This document shows positions 34,049-45,164 of a stretch of 64,000 nucleotides of DNA, one piece after another. Every line of letters starts with the position of its first letter. Positions within the stretch are counted from its first letter, which is position 1. Below the pieces are notes generated by a model that was not told where the DNA came from, did not search any database, and was given only the letters and a program-made list of their open reading frames with translations. This stretch comes from Bryum argenteum (taxonomy: Eukaryota > Streptophyta > Bryopsida > Bryales > Bryaceae). Both the position numbers and the translations under genes were made by a program. The DNA lies in assembly GCA_037043015.1 (NCBI GenBank), contig CM073322.1:23340364-23404363 (forward strand), given 5' to 3'.

Positions 34049-35303
34049 TCTAGCCATCGCTACTACTACTCCGGTCGTTTTAGTAGGGTCCTACAGGTTA
34101 GTTTTTGCCATGAGAGATCTATCGATGATGTATTTTGCTACCAGGTTACATTGTATCGGAGATTTCTGGAACATGTAAGCAGTGCGCCGTCATCAGGGAC
34201 GAAGCACTGAACAAACTGGAATCAATGACAATTATCATAAAGTGGGTACCGAAAACTTTGAGCTTGTTAACCAGAGCAACATCAACCACTTTGTGAAATT
34301 AGGTGAATTCTGTTTCAGAAATTCTTGAGCAGTGATAGACGAAAGGATCTCACTTCCATCTCAGATAGGATGAGTATGAAGGCTGTATTCTTTTTTCTCG
34401 TAACAATGGCCATATTTTGGTAGCAAGGATTAAGAGCACTTGCTTTCTTTCGATGCTGATCGTAAATGTGTTCGGTCCAGCTGCACGAAATTAAATTCTG
34501 TGTTCGGCTTATATTCTGTTCCCTGAATCTTACGCATGGATAATCTTAGTACTGGCTTAGTGGCTGCAGTAAGAATGTTAGTCACAGAAACTTGTGTTGG
34601 TCATCGTTAAGAGGATCGAATTTTTCGTACTTCGGTATGCTGAATATACCCCTTCAACTTCTAATACAATAAAATAGTGCCGGATTTAGTGTGAAAAGGG
34701 AGAAGAAGAAGAATCAGAAACAAAGCGGCGCACCTTCTCCGAGCTCACTGCCATCCATACCAGCAGCCAGACCAGGCGGCCTCTGACACACCCACCTCGA
34801 CTTCCCTTCGCCTCTCGATCACCACATTCAGCTTCTATCCGCCCTAATCTGCAGGAGCATCATTCCATCCATCTCAGCTGCTCGATTTCAATGGATCACG
34901 ATACGAAACGATTTCGGGATAGGGTCTACTTGCATTCAGGGTCACGGCAACTTCGGCCGGCAGTAGTGGCAATGTATCACTTGTCGGTGAGGATTATGCT
35001 TCTAATGTCAATCACGATCATTTTAATCTTCTGGACCTGTGTATATCTATGCCCTGTGGAAAATCAATTGCTTCGAGCTCTGTGTGTGAAAGAAAACTTT
35101 CCTGTCTGTCGTTAAATTTGTCATCGAAAATTAGGTCAAAGCCCACAACAGCCGCGAGAGCATTCCAGTCTTTGCCAGGTCTCAATTCATACTGTTGTGG
35201 CTTTGTTTGCGCAGGGCAGGGACTAAGAATACGGTAGTCTGCTATGGCTAGAACACAAGCAAGGACGGAAAGTGCATAAGAGAACGACGATTTTGCCAGG
35301 AGG
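34049..35303. other. Intergenic DNA and leader of the next gene
   Basis: Most of this should be the 3' region of the ATP synthase gene and the promoter of the gene starting at 35304. From about 34690 the sequence turns richer in GAAG and CT tracts, like a transcribed leader. A 74-codon open frame at 34891-35115 could be an upstream reading frame or chance. Confidence 0.5.
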
Positions 35304-37060
35304 ATGGGTCCGAAAAAGAAAGGCAAGGGGAAGAAGGGTAAAGGAAAGAAGAAGAAACCTGACCCCGGCTGGGCCAAGGTATGCTATTTCACATCACGAT
35401 TTCGATTAGTTTGTGATGAAGCATCTGTTTAGGTGATCTTTCTTTACTGATGTTTGATTTGAGATCACACAATGGCCATATTTTTTTTCAAGAGGTGAGG
35501 CACTACGAGCATCCTAATATTCTGGCTGCTGCTACAGACTATCCAGTGGGGAACATGGAGTAGGCCGTATGAGTCGATGCCGAGTGCCGCAGTGAGTCCA
35601 GCATTTGCCCCGATTCGAGTGGAGTTTCTTGCAGCTGTCAAAGAGGTTAGCTCGATCTTATTCAAATTCATGAGCACCACTTTGATTTGCACAAGTGTGT
35701 ACCTAAGTAAGTAAACGCTCAGTTGCCTGCAGTTAGACATGATATGGAGCCCGACTCTAGCAGAGGATTTCATAACAGAGCTCTTGAGTCTTCCGAGACC
35801 TAACCTGGTCAGTGCTCGTTATGGTACGCTCACTGCGTTCAGATTACATAAGATCAAACTTTTTGTAATCGTGGGTGTTAGAGATCCAATTGAGAACACG
35901 GCATTGGGTGTTGCAGGAGTTTCTTTGTATACGAGGAGCGTATATACTCAAGAGGTGTGTGCTATCGCCGCATGATACTTTTCCAGGATTGAAACGACTG
36001 GACATTGGGTGCATGGATGAATGCGAATTTATCCTCGTACAGGTATAATTCCTACTGTACTACTTCCATTTATACATCGATGTTGCCTGTTGTCAAAGTA
36101 TCAATCAAAGTTTTAACAAGATGGATGAGAGTATGCTACGATGCTCTGAGAGGGTTTTGATGATTTGTGTGTGGGGGGCGGGGGCAGTGCAATTCTCTGG
36201 AGTGGCTATCGCTGTCGCGGTCGAAGGCTCTGAAGAAGGCCATAATCGAAGCGAATAATCTTCAGACCCTGGTGGTCGACCATTGCCTGAAGCTGGAAAG
36301 CCTGATTGTGTGCAGCAACATGCTCACCGAAATCACGGGCCTGCACGACTCCATTCGCCTGCAAGTGCTCTTCCTCACTTGCCCCGCCCTCGTTAACTAC
36401 GAGCGCCCACCTCTTCATGTGAGCCTCTTTCCCTCCTCCTGCTTTGTATCAGCTCTTCTTCCCATTATGGTTATACTATACATGGGGACTTGGGAAGGTT
36501 ATCGTCGACCCGACGATAATTTAAAATTAGAAAGTCTGAAGAAAGTGCCGACTGTCTCAAAATGTTGGGGCAAAAGTCTCAAAAATGATCATTTTGTCTC
36601 AAACTGACGAATATTGCATGTTGTGCCCTGAAAACCTCTTTCCTTGTTGGCATTTGACTTGTTGGATGCTTTTGTCATATTGATTGTGATGGGTGAAAGT
36701 TTTCTCTTGCTCGATTGCAAGTATTAATGGCACTTAAACTTCTTGATTTCATGGAACATAGCATAGTGAAAATTTGGTTATCAAGGGACTTTTGATTATG
36801 CCCATGGGCACCCGTCACTACTATGATGTTCTAATACTCCAGGTTTTTGTTGCTTATGTGTGCAGGTGGTAGAGAAACCTAAAGTTGTCCATCCTACTTT
36901 GCTGCAACTACGCAAGTGGGAGGATAAACAAGTGGATAGACCTGAGCAAGAGTTTGGATTGTTGCCCAAGGACCTTGTAGTAGATGATGATAGCTTGAAA
37001 GATGATATTGTGTATCCTAATAAACCCCTTTTCCCTCGAACTCACCTTCAAGGCTTCTAG
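35304..37060 (+). CDS. Leucine-rich-repeat-like protein with a Lys-rich start, function unknown
   Basis: Six exons, 35304-35378, 35538-35645, 35733-35807, 35917-36042, 36188-36418 and 36866-37060, join in frame to 269 residues. Residues 1-25 are almost all Lys and Gly (GPKKKGKGKKGKGKKKK), typical of nuclear or nucleic-acid-binding tails. The middle shows irregular leucine-rich repeats of the ribonuclease-inhibitor kind, such as PGLKRLDIGCMDECEFILV, NSLEWLSLSRSKALKKAII, NNLQTLVVDHCLKLESLIV and LQVLFLTCPALVNY. The end (about 64 residues) is polar and acidic, with PNKPLFPRTHL at the tail. I do not recognise the family. F-box-less LRR proteins of plants are the nearest general class. Splice sites are standard; the frame supports a real gene. 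Confidence 0.85.
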
Positions 37061-39074
37061 ATTCATGATTGTGGTCTTGCCTTAACCAATTCCATTAAGG
37101 TTTCGTAAAGTTTGGTTTGCCACCAACAATTTCTGAATATGTTTCTTTGTCACACAGGTGTAAGTCCAAGTTAATGTAATTGAAAACCATTTTGTATCAA
37201 CTTTGTACCAAAATTGATAATGCAAAGTCTTTCTTATGGAACAAATTAGGGGTTACCATCTTAAACATCCTAATCAGTCCTTGCATAAAATCTCTTGATT
37301 GATTGCTAGTCTTATTTTTAGTTCCGTGTATTTGATTCAAGACTTTTATACTCAAATTTGAAGGTTTAGATTGTAAGTATATCAAAATTTTGATCCTTGT
37401 TTACGTAGCTTAATTTTTCTCTTCACTCAAAGCTTACTGCATGGTTCAAATCAAGACAAAGTGGATCAACATAAAAACTCATGAAAGTTTGTAGAATTGA
37501 CTTACAAAAAAATTTGAAAGTTGTTGAAAGAAAAGATGGAGAATTCTCTTTCATTTCCACATGCCCTATCAATTCTCTTACACTTCCACAATAAGTCTTT
37601 TACATGATTGTATGGTCAGAATCCAATTAGCTTGAATTCATTTTCATCTATGATCCTTTTAAGAAAATACATTTTTAGCTAAAAATAGTACGTTCACGAG
37701 TGTAAAATGATAATTCCGATAGGTCCAATTTTATCTAATTTCTTACCCATGCATACAAATTGCTTGTACACAGCTTACTTCACTACACATTTATCATGTT
37801 GGAATTTGGACCATAATTGATAGTCTATCTTACTTGAGCTAGTCTGCAAATTTTACCAGTTTACCGCATGTAGTGTTTTCAAAAAATTAAATTGGAATAT
37901 AGAGAAATCTTGAGGTTTCAAAATGTGTAATGTAGTGGGGGAACAAATGTTCTCTTGATACAACTCTTGTATAGGAATTCTTAATCGATTGTTAATTCTA
38001 AAATGTGTAATGTATTGGTGAACAAATATTCAAAATTCAAAAAGTTCCTATCGATTTTTAAAAAAACTGTCTATAGGGAATATCCTCTACATACTCTAAT
38101 AAAAGAAAGTTTTTAAAATATTGTAATATTTTAAAATAATGAGAATTCTATTAAAATAAAAAATATATTATGCAAATGTTGATCAAACATTGTTTGAACC
38201 TTGCTCTAAAGTTGGTTTAACGTTGGAACAAAGTTGTTCCAACGTTGATGTAAGGTTGCTTAAACAATATTCTAACCTTCTTCAAACATTGTTTTAACAT
38301 CGCTCTCATGTTGTTCTAATGTTACTCAAACATTGTCATAACGTTGCTCCAACCGTATGACCAACATTGCTCTAACCTTGTTCTATCATTGTTCTAATGT
38401 TGTTCTAACGATGTTGTAACAATGTTAAAAGGTTGTTTAATCAATATCTAACGATTGCTCAAACAATGTTGAGATGTTTTGCACATGTCGAAGAGAGTTA
38501 GCTAATTGGTTATTTACTTTTTAGATTTTGGGGGTAGTGCAGCCCTTTGACGACCATGAGTTTTTGTCCCACGAATAATCAAGGATTTGCTCATCTTTCA
38601 TCCACCTACAAATTAGGGTTAGTTACTCTCAAGGCTAGACATTCGTCCCACCCCATAGTATATAAGAAGGGTATAAGAAGGGTGAAGACGGTATCTCATT
38701 AAAGACAAACAAAGCAAAATTCAACCTGAGTGTTCACTAAATCATGGTTTTCACTACAATTGCAAAAACACTCTCCTCGAACAACGGAATCCACGTTTGA
38801 TTCAATGATGGATAACATGACCTCAAGCTCAAGCCATTATATCTCATGATGAAAACCATGATCCAACAATTATCAACAATATAATGACTTGAGGAACACT
38901 AGCAGCCATGGGTTCTTAGGAGGGAGTCTAAACCTCAAAACCAAGTCAAGATAAATAATCTTGGTTCATCTATCATTATTCAATGTGGCATTCTGTTTTG
39001 AACCAATCGAGAGCACCGTATGTACAAATGAAATCATCCCAGACTAGAATCACACAATGAAGAAAGTGAAAGTG
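37061..39074. other. Gene-free region with a minisatellite-like block
   Basis: No gene is supported. The main structure is the AACGTTG-type repeat block at 38180-38475. The rest is A+T-rich with short chance frames. Confidence 0.6.
38180..38475. repeat. Degenerate short repeat of (A)ACATTGTTCTAACGTTG type
   Basis: About twenty imperfect units of 14-17 bp such as AACATTGTTCTAACG, TTGCTCCAACG and GTTGTTCTAAC run across this block, in both polarities because AACGTT and CAAC/GTTG are partly self-complementary. It is non-coding. Confidence 0.75.
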
Positions 39075-40928
39075 CTACTTGTTGGCGAGAGGAAGATCCA
39101 CGCCTTCGTCAAATCCACGAGAGTCCAGGATTACATTGGCATCCAGCTGCTTGTCGTGCTTTCGTTTCCTCCGATTCTCATACCCTTCGTACCCTTCCAT
39201 CTTTGAAGCACAAAATACAGAACAGGGTCAGAAAAAACAAGGTTGACAGGACGAAGCTTGTTGTTGGACACAAGACAATTACTAACCTGATGCAACTGCT
39301 CAGCATTGATGAGAGTTCCATGCACGTCCAGAGTTTGTAATGCCGCACAATCCCGTAGTAACCGCGACGGAAGCTGACAATCAGAAGTACATTCTTGTTA
39401 GTTTATGATTGCTGCGAGCAGATCCACTAGATAAACAAGAACATTTAGATTTCTCGCGGACTTCAAGAGTCCAAGAGAAGATTCTGTAAGATGTGATGGT
39501 AGACATCCCTCAAGGTCAAAAATCATATGAAACCACTTAAGACACAGAACAAAGCTCGACAATTTCGATGTGACCAATAAGTTTGAAGATCACCTGCTTC
39601 AGTTTCTGATTTCTCAAGATGAGGGTTTTCAGGTGCGACAAGCTGGCGACAGACTCTGGAAGTTCCTGAAGCAGGTTGTCTAGTACAGAAGCAAACATAT
39701 TCGTTAGCTTCTCACACAATCATGTTTGATGTTAAGCAGTCCAGAAGTAACACATGGAGCTCCCCGGATGGTTTTGTGAACAAGATGAGAATTGAATAGC
39801 GAAAACCATTGTGGGATTTTTCAAGAATGTACAAATACTCTCCTGATGTTAGTGATCATCTCACAAAACTGAAAATCCAAAATCTGTAGTATTCGCGATT
39901 TTTTGAATGAGTGCAGATTTAGATGAACATGGCATAATTGCGGAAAATTGCAAGAGCTGTGTGATACAGAACGGTCTTTACCACTTGCGACAAGTTCTTC
40001 CAATGACTTGCAGTTTCCGATTGACTCAGGAAGTGTTTCCAAGCGATTTTCACTCACATCCAACTGTATCAGCTGCAATCACAAAACCCCAATTGTGAGT
40101 AGGCAAAAAATTACCACTACTAAACATATCAACAGAGAAGAAGCTGAGATTCTCACATTGATTAGGACTCCAAGAGTGGACGGCAATGACTTGAGACTGT
40201 TGCGAGATATTGATAAGCGCTCAAGCCGACGCAATAGTCCAACTGCAAAAAGCATGCAAAACTGTCACTCGCAAAACCAAAAATTGCGATAAAAACTAGT
40301 GTATGTTGCAATTTACAATGAACGGGAACTCGATAGGGTTTCGAGTGTGTGTCTAACCTTCCTCTGGCAGCCCACTGAGACGGTTTGAATCAAGAGTAAG
40401 AATCTTAAGCGATCGTAATTTGCCGATTGTCGATGGCAGCGTCTCTAACAAATTTCCCGCCAAGATCTAGAACCATCCAACACTCGCATTAGTCATATCT
40501 CGCATACAATCAAGCTCAAAGGGGGAGAATGCCAACAATTCTTACCAATCTCTGAAGGTTGACAAAATTTCCGATCTCCTCTGGAAGTACTCCTGCAATT
40601 TGCAAGACCAAGTTTGTTAAGATACATATCCGGCGATAATAAGAATCGATAAAATTTTGGATGGTTACTGACCCAATCTATTGTGAGTAGCATCCAAGGT
40701 TCGCACTGAAGCAGCAATGTTCACCACATCTTGAGGAAGCTCCTGCAATTGTCAAGTCAAGAGCAGATTTCGTAACCCTAGATGGGGCAATAGCATTTTT
40801 GGAAACGAAAAACCCTACAAACGGACCTTGAGATTAGAATCTCGAAGAGCAACAATGCCAGTACTGCTCCATCTAGTAGCTCGCTCTGCCTTGCTTGGTC
40901 CAGCTGGCTTCGCGTGGCAACAACCCAT
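39075..40928 (-). CDS. LRRC57-like leucine-rich repeat protein with a lipid-anchor start
   Basis: Nine exons on the minus strand: 40928-40827, 40742-40673, 40592-40546, 40466-40358, 40242-40157, 40072-39982, 39679-39594, 39373-39287, 39200-39075. They join in frame to 267 residues. The start MGCCHAKP is an N-myristoylation/palmitoylation signal, as human LRRC57 also starts with a myristoylated Gly. RWSSTGIVALRDSNLKELP leads into about eight regular LRRs of the form LxxLxLxxNxLxxLPxxIG (for example RSLKILTLDSNRLSGLPEE and LIQLDVSENRLETLPESIG). The C-terminus MEGYEGYENRRKRKHDKQ corresponds to the conserved LEGYDKYMERF of LRRC57. Its exact role is not established; membrane scaffolding is an inference. 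Confidence 0.93.
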
Positions 40929-42887
40929 CGATGCTCCGAAATTGGGTTGGACACATCCGCGATCGTCTCTTTCTCTTGATCAAGATCTATACAACCATAG
41001 CCATGACCGGATTGAAGCTTGTGATTCAGAGGATGATTGTGACTCGTTAGCGATCAGTAAAAGCGGAAATAAAGTGAGGTTGATGATCTTGTCTTGCAAT
41101 GAATCAGGCAGAAAAGGGGTTGGCCCTCCTTGTCGGTAATCTTTGCCGAATTGTGCATGAATATTCGATGGACTCGACATGCAGAAAGATGTTGAATGTT
41201 TGAGATTGCCTTTTGGGAATCTCACTTCATCAAGTCTTGCAGTTACAGTTCACTGATTCTTAGTCCTTAGTTGGGTACATAGAAAGACATAGTCGGAGGA
41301 GCACCTAATTTCGTGCATTTAAAGAGGTTTGCCTATTTCTAATGTGATTTTGATGCTAATTTTTTTACAACTTATTGGCAATCTAGGGAAAATATGAACC
41401 CAAGTGGAATTATAATTTTCTCATTTGATATGAATATGTTATGAATTTTCTAAGTTTTTTATAACTAGACTCATATTTGTGTGCATTGATTCCTCCTAAA
41501 AGTGTGCGATGAGGACAACTCACCTTTTGGTGGCTAGTGCCAATCAATGAGTGCCTCTTGAAAAATTTGTTTTTGAAGTAAATTCTTGGGTTTATAGGAA
41601 TGGGTGAGGGATTGCTTGTGAATGCATGCAATCATAGAGATTGTTTTTGGGAAGGCATAGTAGTATGGGTACTTTTATCATAGATGCCCTATTTTTATCA
41701 TTTTGATTAACTCTTTAAGTCACGAGGTCTCAAATCTGCCAGATTCCTTGGAAACCACCCTCTTTGAATGCAAGGTGAGTCCTTTCAATTGTTCACGAGT
41801 TTTGTAGTATATTAATGTAAGATCTAAGACTTAACATGTCAGATACGCTAGATCTTGGATTCAAATAAATCGCTAAATGTGAGATCACAATATTTGAAGT
41901 TGAAATATAAGTATTTTCATCTTATTGTAGAATGAGATAGTAGTGTTTCTAGGCTCCAAAAACCATTTTTGTAGGCTTGACGTTCGTCAAATTCTGATTC
42001 CTATGTAAGTTAAGGATATGTAAACACACTTTTTGGTGAAATGCAAGCTACATATCACCATTATAGAGTTCCCTTTACATGGTTAAATTCAAAGAAATGT
42101 GGAACCCCTTTTCCTATATTTTAGAGATAGGGAATGTTGGTAGGGGAAGGGAGATAGATAGATAAATAGAAACTCCGGTCCCTTTCTAAGGGGCCGGCGT
42201 GAATGAAGTGTCCGTTCGGAATGCTAATATCCCGATGGCCACCGGACAAGGGGAAATTAAAACAATACTACTTCCCCCTCTCGAGGGTGGACACTATAAC
42301 TACGCTAGTCTCTAGCCTAGTTACTAGTGCCTTGAAGATACTTGACATATACCCCCTTTACACATGGAGGTGTGAAGTTGGCACCGGCAGAGTTCCGGCA
42401 GTGGTATGAACTAGGCCCTTCACACTGCGAAGGGGTGGTAGTTCCCGAGCCTAGTCACCAGCACATGTGGCATGGCTTTAGCACCACTGTAGCACCACTC
42501 TAGCACCGGTGGTAGTGCGGTGGGAGCGATGTGGTTGAACCGTGGTTTGGAGAGTCAAGAAGTTCCATGAATAGTAAAGAAATCCAGTTGCGAGCGAAGG
42601 TTTGGAGTTGGAAATTTTTACAGCAGTTTGGGGTGAGGTACATGCCTACTGAACTCCGAGATAATTTCGGGATTTACAGCGATTTCCGGATTAAATCTAG
42701 CTGCCCAGAGCGCTGCCCACTAGAGCTGCCCCGGGTCCAAAAAAAAAAATCGACATAAAACCCGAGAATGACAGCGGTTAAACTCCCTTCTACTGCTACA
42801 CTACTGTTCACTGCATTGCAAGTCTGTGATCCTGCGCTCTGTGGACGGCCTGCTCCTTCAATCCCCAAGGTCGAGGTGCATTATCGT
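40929..42887. other. Intergenic DNA with retroelement tails
   Basis: After the LRR gene promoter the sequence is A+T-rich to about 42120. A retroelement 3' tail (42150-42290) and a segment resembling the body of the SINE-like element at 47.5 kb (42340-42420) follow. From 42430 to 42760 a G+C-richer block precedes the Harbinger element and may include its undetermined left end. Confidence 0.5.
42150..42290 (-). repeat. Retroelement 3' tail with (GATA)n end, uninterrupted copy
   Basis: Read on the minus strand, the unit runs TTAATTTCCCCTTGTCCGG, GGCCATCGGG, GAACGGACACTTCATTCACG, CCGGCCCCTTAGAAAGGGACCGGAG and then TTTCTATTTATCTATCTATC (quoted in parts). It is the same repeat that the CACTA element at 1971 interrupted. 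Diverged copies lie at 54131-54240 (TA tail) and 56513-56558. The changing microsatellite tail suggests a non-LTR retrotransposon or SINE. Confidence 0.7.
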
Positions 42888-42932
42888 CATGGCTGATCTA
42901 CCGGTCAACCTGTCACAGGAGCAGCACCTCAA
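42888..42932 (+). other. Possible short first exon of the Harbinger Myb-like gene
   Basis: ATG at 42888 opens MADLPVNLSQEQHLK and runs directly into a good donor, AAG|GTAAGT. The next obvious acceptor (TTTCTGCAG at 43270) would leave the frame out of phase by one base with the downstream Myb-like frame, so another small exon or a different acceptor would be needed. The link is unproven. Confidence 0.35.
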
Positions 42933-43220
42933 GGTAAGTAGTTGCTTCTTAATTCGATGGAATTGACAGTATCGTTATGATTGATGCACATTCTGAGAGA
43001 TACTCCATTTACTGTTTCCAAAGAGAATTTCTTGAAATGCTGTCAAATAGAGAGCATGCAAGGCATGCTAGAGTTTACCTCGCTCTGTTTCGAATGTGGA
43101 TATCCATGGTAGATACTGCATCTCCTTTGTAGCTCCAATTATCACCTTCGCAGCCAGAGTGTAGATGATCAAGGTACCTGCACACCCCCCCAAACCCCCT
43201 CCGATGCTGAAGTCAGAACC

Positions 43221-44699
43221 ATGGTCATATGTGAGAGAAAAAATCTTGACATGAACATGTATATTTCTGCAGATAGCACGAGTTCGCAGTCCTCTCAACA
43301 GAGAAGGGCTCCTGCTAGGGTGCCGAGGAGGGCTAGAGGAGCAGATGAAGAGGCCGGGACCTCAGGTAAGAAAGAAAGGGATCCCAACTGGACGAAAACA
43401 GAGATTTTAGCTCTTATAGAAGCAAAAAGAAAGGAATATATCGATGAGATGACTGTAGAGGACGTGAGAGACTTGATGTGCCCTGAAATTGGCAAGTGGG
43501 GTAAAATCGCTATGATTCTGAATGCCACGAAGGGAGAGGGTGATGTAGACAGAGATAGCATGGCTTGCAAATACAAATGGAACACTTTGCTATCTGATTT
43601 TAAGAAGATATGGGACTTTCATTGTAGAACAGGGAGGAACTCAGAGGATTATTTCAAAGAGACAACCCCGGAAGAGAAGAAAAATCATAAGCTCCCCAAG
43701 ACCTTCTACCTCTCGGCATATCGCAATATGGCTGAGTGGTTGCGTGACAAGGCCACCATGAATCCCCCGCACGCGAGGGATACAATGGATCCCCACGATG
43801 GAAACTATGCATCACAGATGTCACATGATAATCCCATCGGAAGTAGATTTTTAGATAGCATGCCAGAGCAAGGGTGGGCAGCAGGTGGGGGTAGGCCGGC
43901 CTCGCACATCGACTTAACAGCTGAGGACTCCTCAGCTGTGTCATCGGCACATACTGTGCACTCAATGACCGGCCATCAGGTGGGGGGACTTTTCCATGAC
44001 GCACCTCCCCACACTACATCTGCCGCAGGTGTGGGTAGAGACCCTCTGCAGCCCCGCAGCCCCCGTAGAATGGTCCAAGATATGGACCTGAATGGACCCC
44101 CTGCCCCCGGAGGAACCCCGCAACAACAATCCCCAACCCCGAATCCCCCCACGGCCCCCCCTCTAGCACGGGCTGGGATGGCGAGTTCCGGGCATGCTGC
44201 CTCCATCCCTGCCGTGTCTAGGCAGGGACGTGGGAGTGTGGAGATCCATCTCCTGTCGTCAACTGCCACCTCCGGAGCCGCGGACCTGAAGAGGGCAATG
44301 GGCAGTACTGGCCACAGGCGTAAGAGAGGAGCAGATACATCGGGCATTGCAGATGGTGTCACAAAGAGTGCGGAGAAGATGGTGAAGGTGCTTAGCGAGA
44401 TTAATGAAACTCAAAGGTCATCAGAGAAGGAGAAACTGGAGGTACATTCTAAGCATTTTCAGCAGAGCCTTGAATACAAAAAGGAGAGGGATAGGGTGAA
44501 TATGGAGAACGTCAGAATTTCACAAGAACATACACGGCTTGGGCTGATGAACCAGCAGATGGTTGTCACAGCCATCGTGAACCTGGCCTCCGCCATTTCA
44601 CGGACCGTGGCACCATCGAAGGCACCTACACCAGACCCGAATGCTACACCGACTGAACCCCAAGAACCCCCCCCCCCCCAACTAACAACGCCACCGTAA
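43221..44699 (+). CDS. PIF/Harbinger transposon Myb/SANT-like DNA-binding protein (ORF1)
   Basis: The frame encodes up to 492 residues. After an Arg-rich start, DPNWTKTEILALIEAKRKEY begins a trihelix/Myb-like domain with the spaced aromatic residues expected (WTKTE, KWGKIA, CKYKWNTLLSDFKKIWDF), continuing to YRNMAEWLRDKA. A long Pro/Gly/Thr-rich linker follows, then a charged helical segment (KEKLEVHSKHFQQSLEYKKERDRV) of coiled-coil character, quoted here without break at 20 residues or fewer as EKLEVHSKHFQQSLEYKK. In this superfamily the Myb-like protein binds the transposon ends and brings in the transposase. It faces the transposase gene at 45165-46499. The true coding start may be a spliced junction at 43271 rather than the ATG at 43221. 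Confidence 0.85.
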   Translation: MVICERKNLDMNMYISADSTSSQSSQQRRAPARVPRRARGADEEAGTSGKKERDPNWTKTEILALIEAKRKEYIDEMTVEDVRDLMCPEIGKWGKIAMILNATKGEGDVDRDSMACKYKWNTLLSDFKKIWDFHCRTGRNSEDYFKETTPEEKKNHKLPKTFYLSAYRNMAEWLRDKATMNPPHARDTMDPHDGNYASQMSHDNPIGSRFLDSMPEQGWAAGGGRPASHIDLTAEDSSAVSSAHTVHSMTGHQVGGLFHDAPPHTTSAAGVGRDPLQPRSPRRMVQDMDLNGPPAPGGTPQQQSPTPNPPTAPPLARAGMASSGHAASIPAVSRQGRGSVEIHLLSSTATSGAADLKRAMGSTGHRRKRGADTSGIADGVTKSAEKMVKVLSEINETQRSSEKEKLEVHSKHFQQSLEYKKERDRVNMENVRISQEHTRLGLMNQQMVVTAIVNLASAISRTVAPSKAPTPDPNATPTEPQEPPPPQLTTPP

Positions 44700-45164
44700 A
44701 CCTGCACATGAAAAGGAGTTGTTAGAAACCATGGCAAATGCAACTCCATATTGCATTCTAGTTCTAGTAGAAGTCACTGTAGTTTCAGTGTTTATTTTCC
44801 CACTCACCTCTCTTTGTTTTTCTGCCCCCGAGACCTTCTGCTCCGACTGGTACCTGTTTGTTGACACTCCAACACAGCAGTAGTATATCAGTTACAAATG
44901 ACTGTAGTACTTCGTTAGTACGAGCCGTGGTGGCTCAAAAAAAAAAAAAAACGCTATGTTCCTCATCTCTAACATTCTATGTTATCTCTCTTACATGTAA
45001 TAAAGCCATGGTGACAACCACATTAAGGTGCACATGTGCACCTAAACATGTGCACTAGCAACGTACCTTGCGGCCACTGTTTCCCTTGCATTGTATCCCG
45101 CCCTCCCACCTCTTCAGTGTCCAAGCAACGTCGCAGCCAGAAGCCCCGGTCTGGCCCTTTCAGA

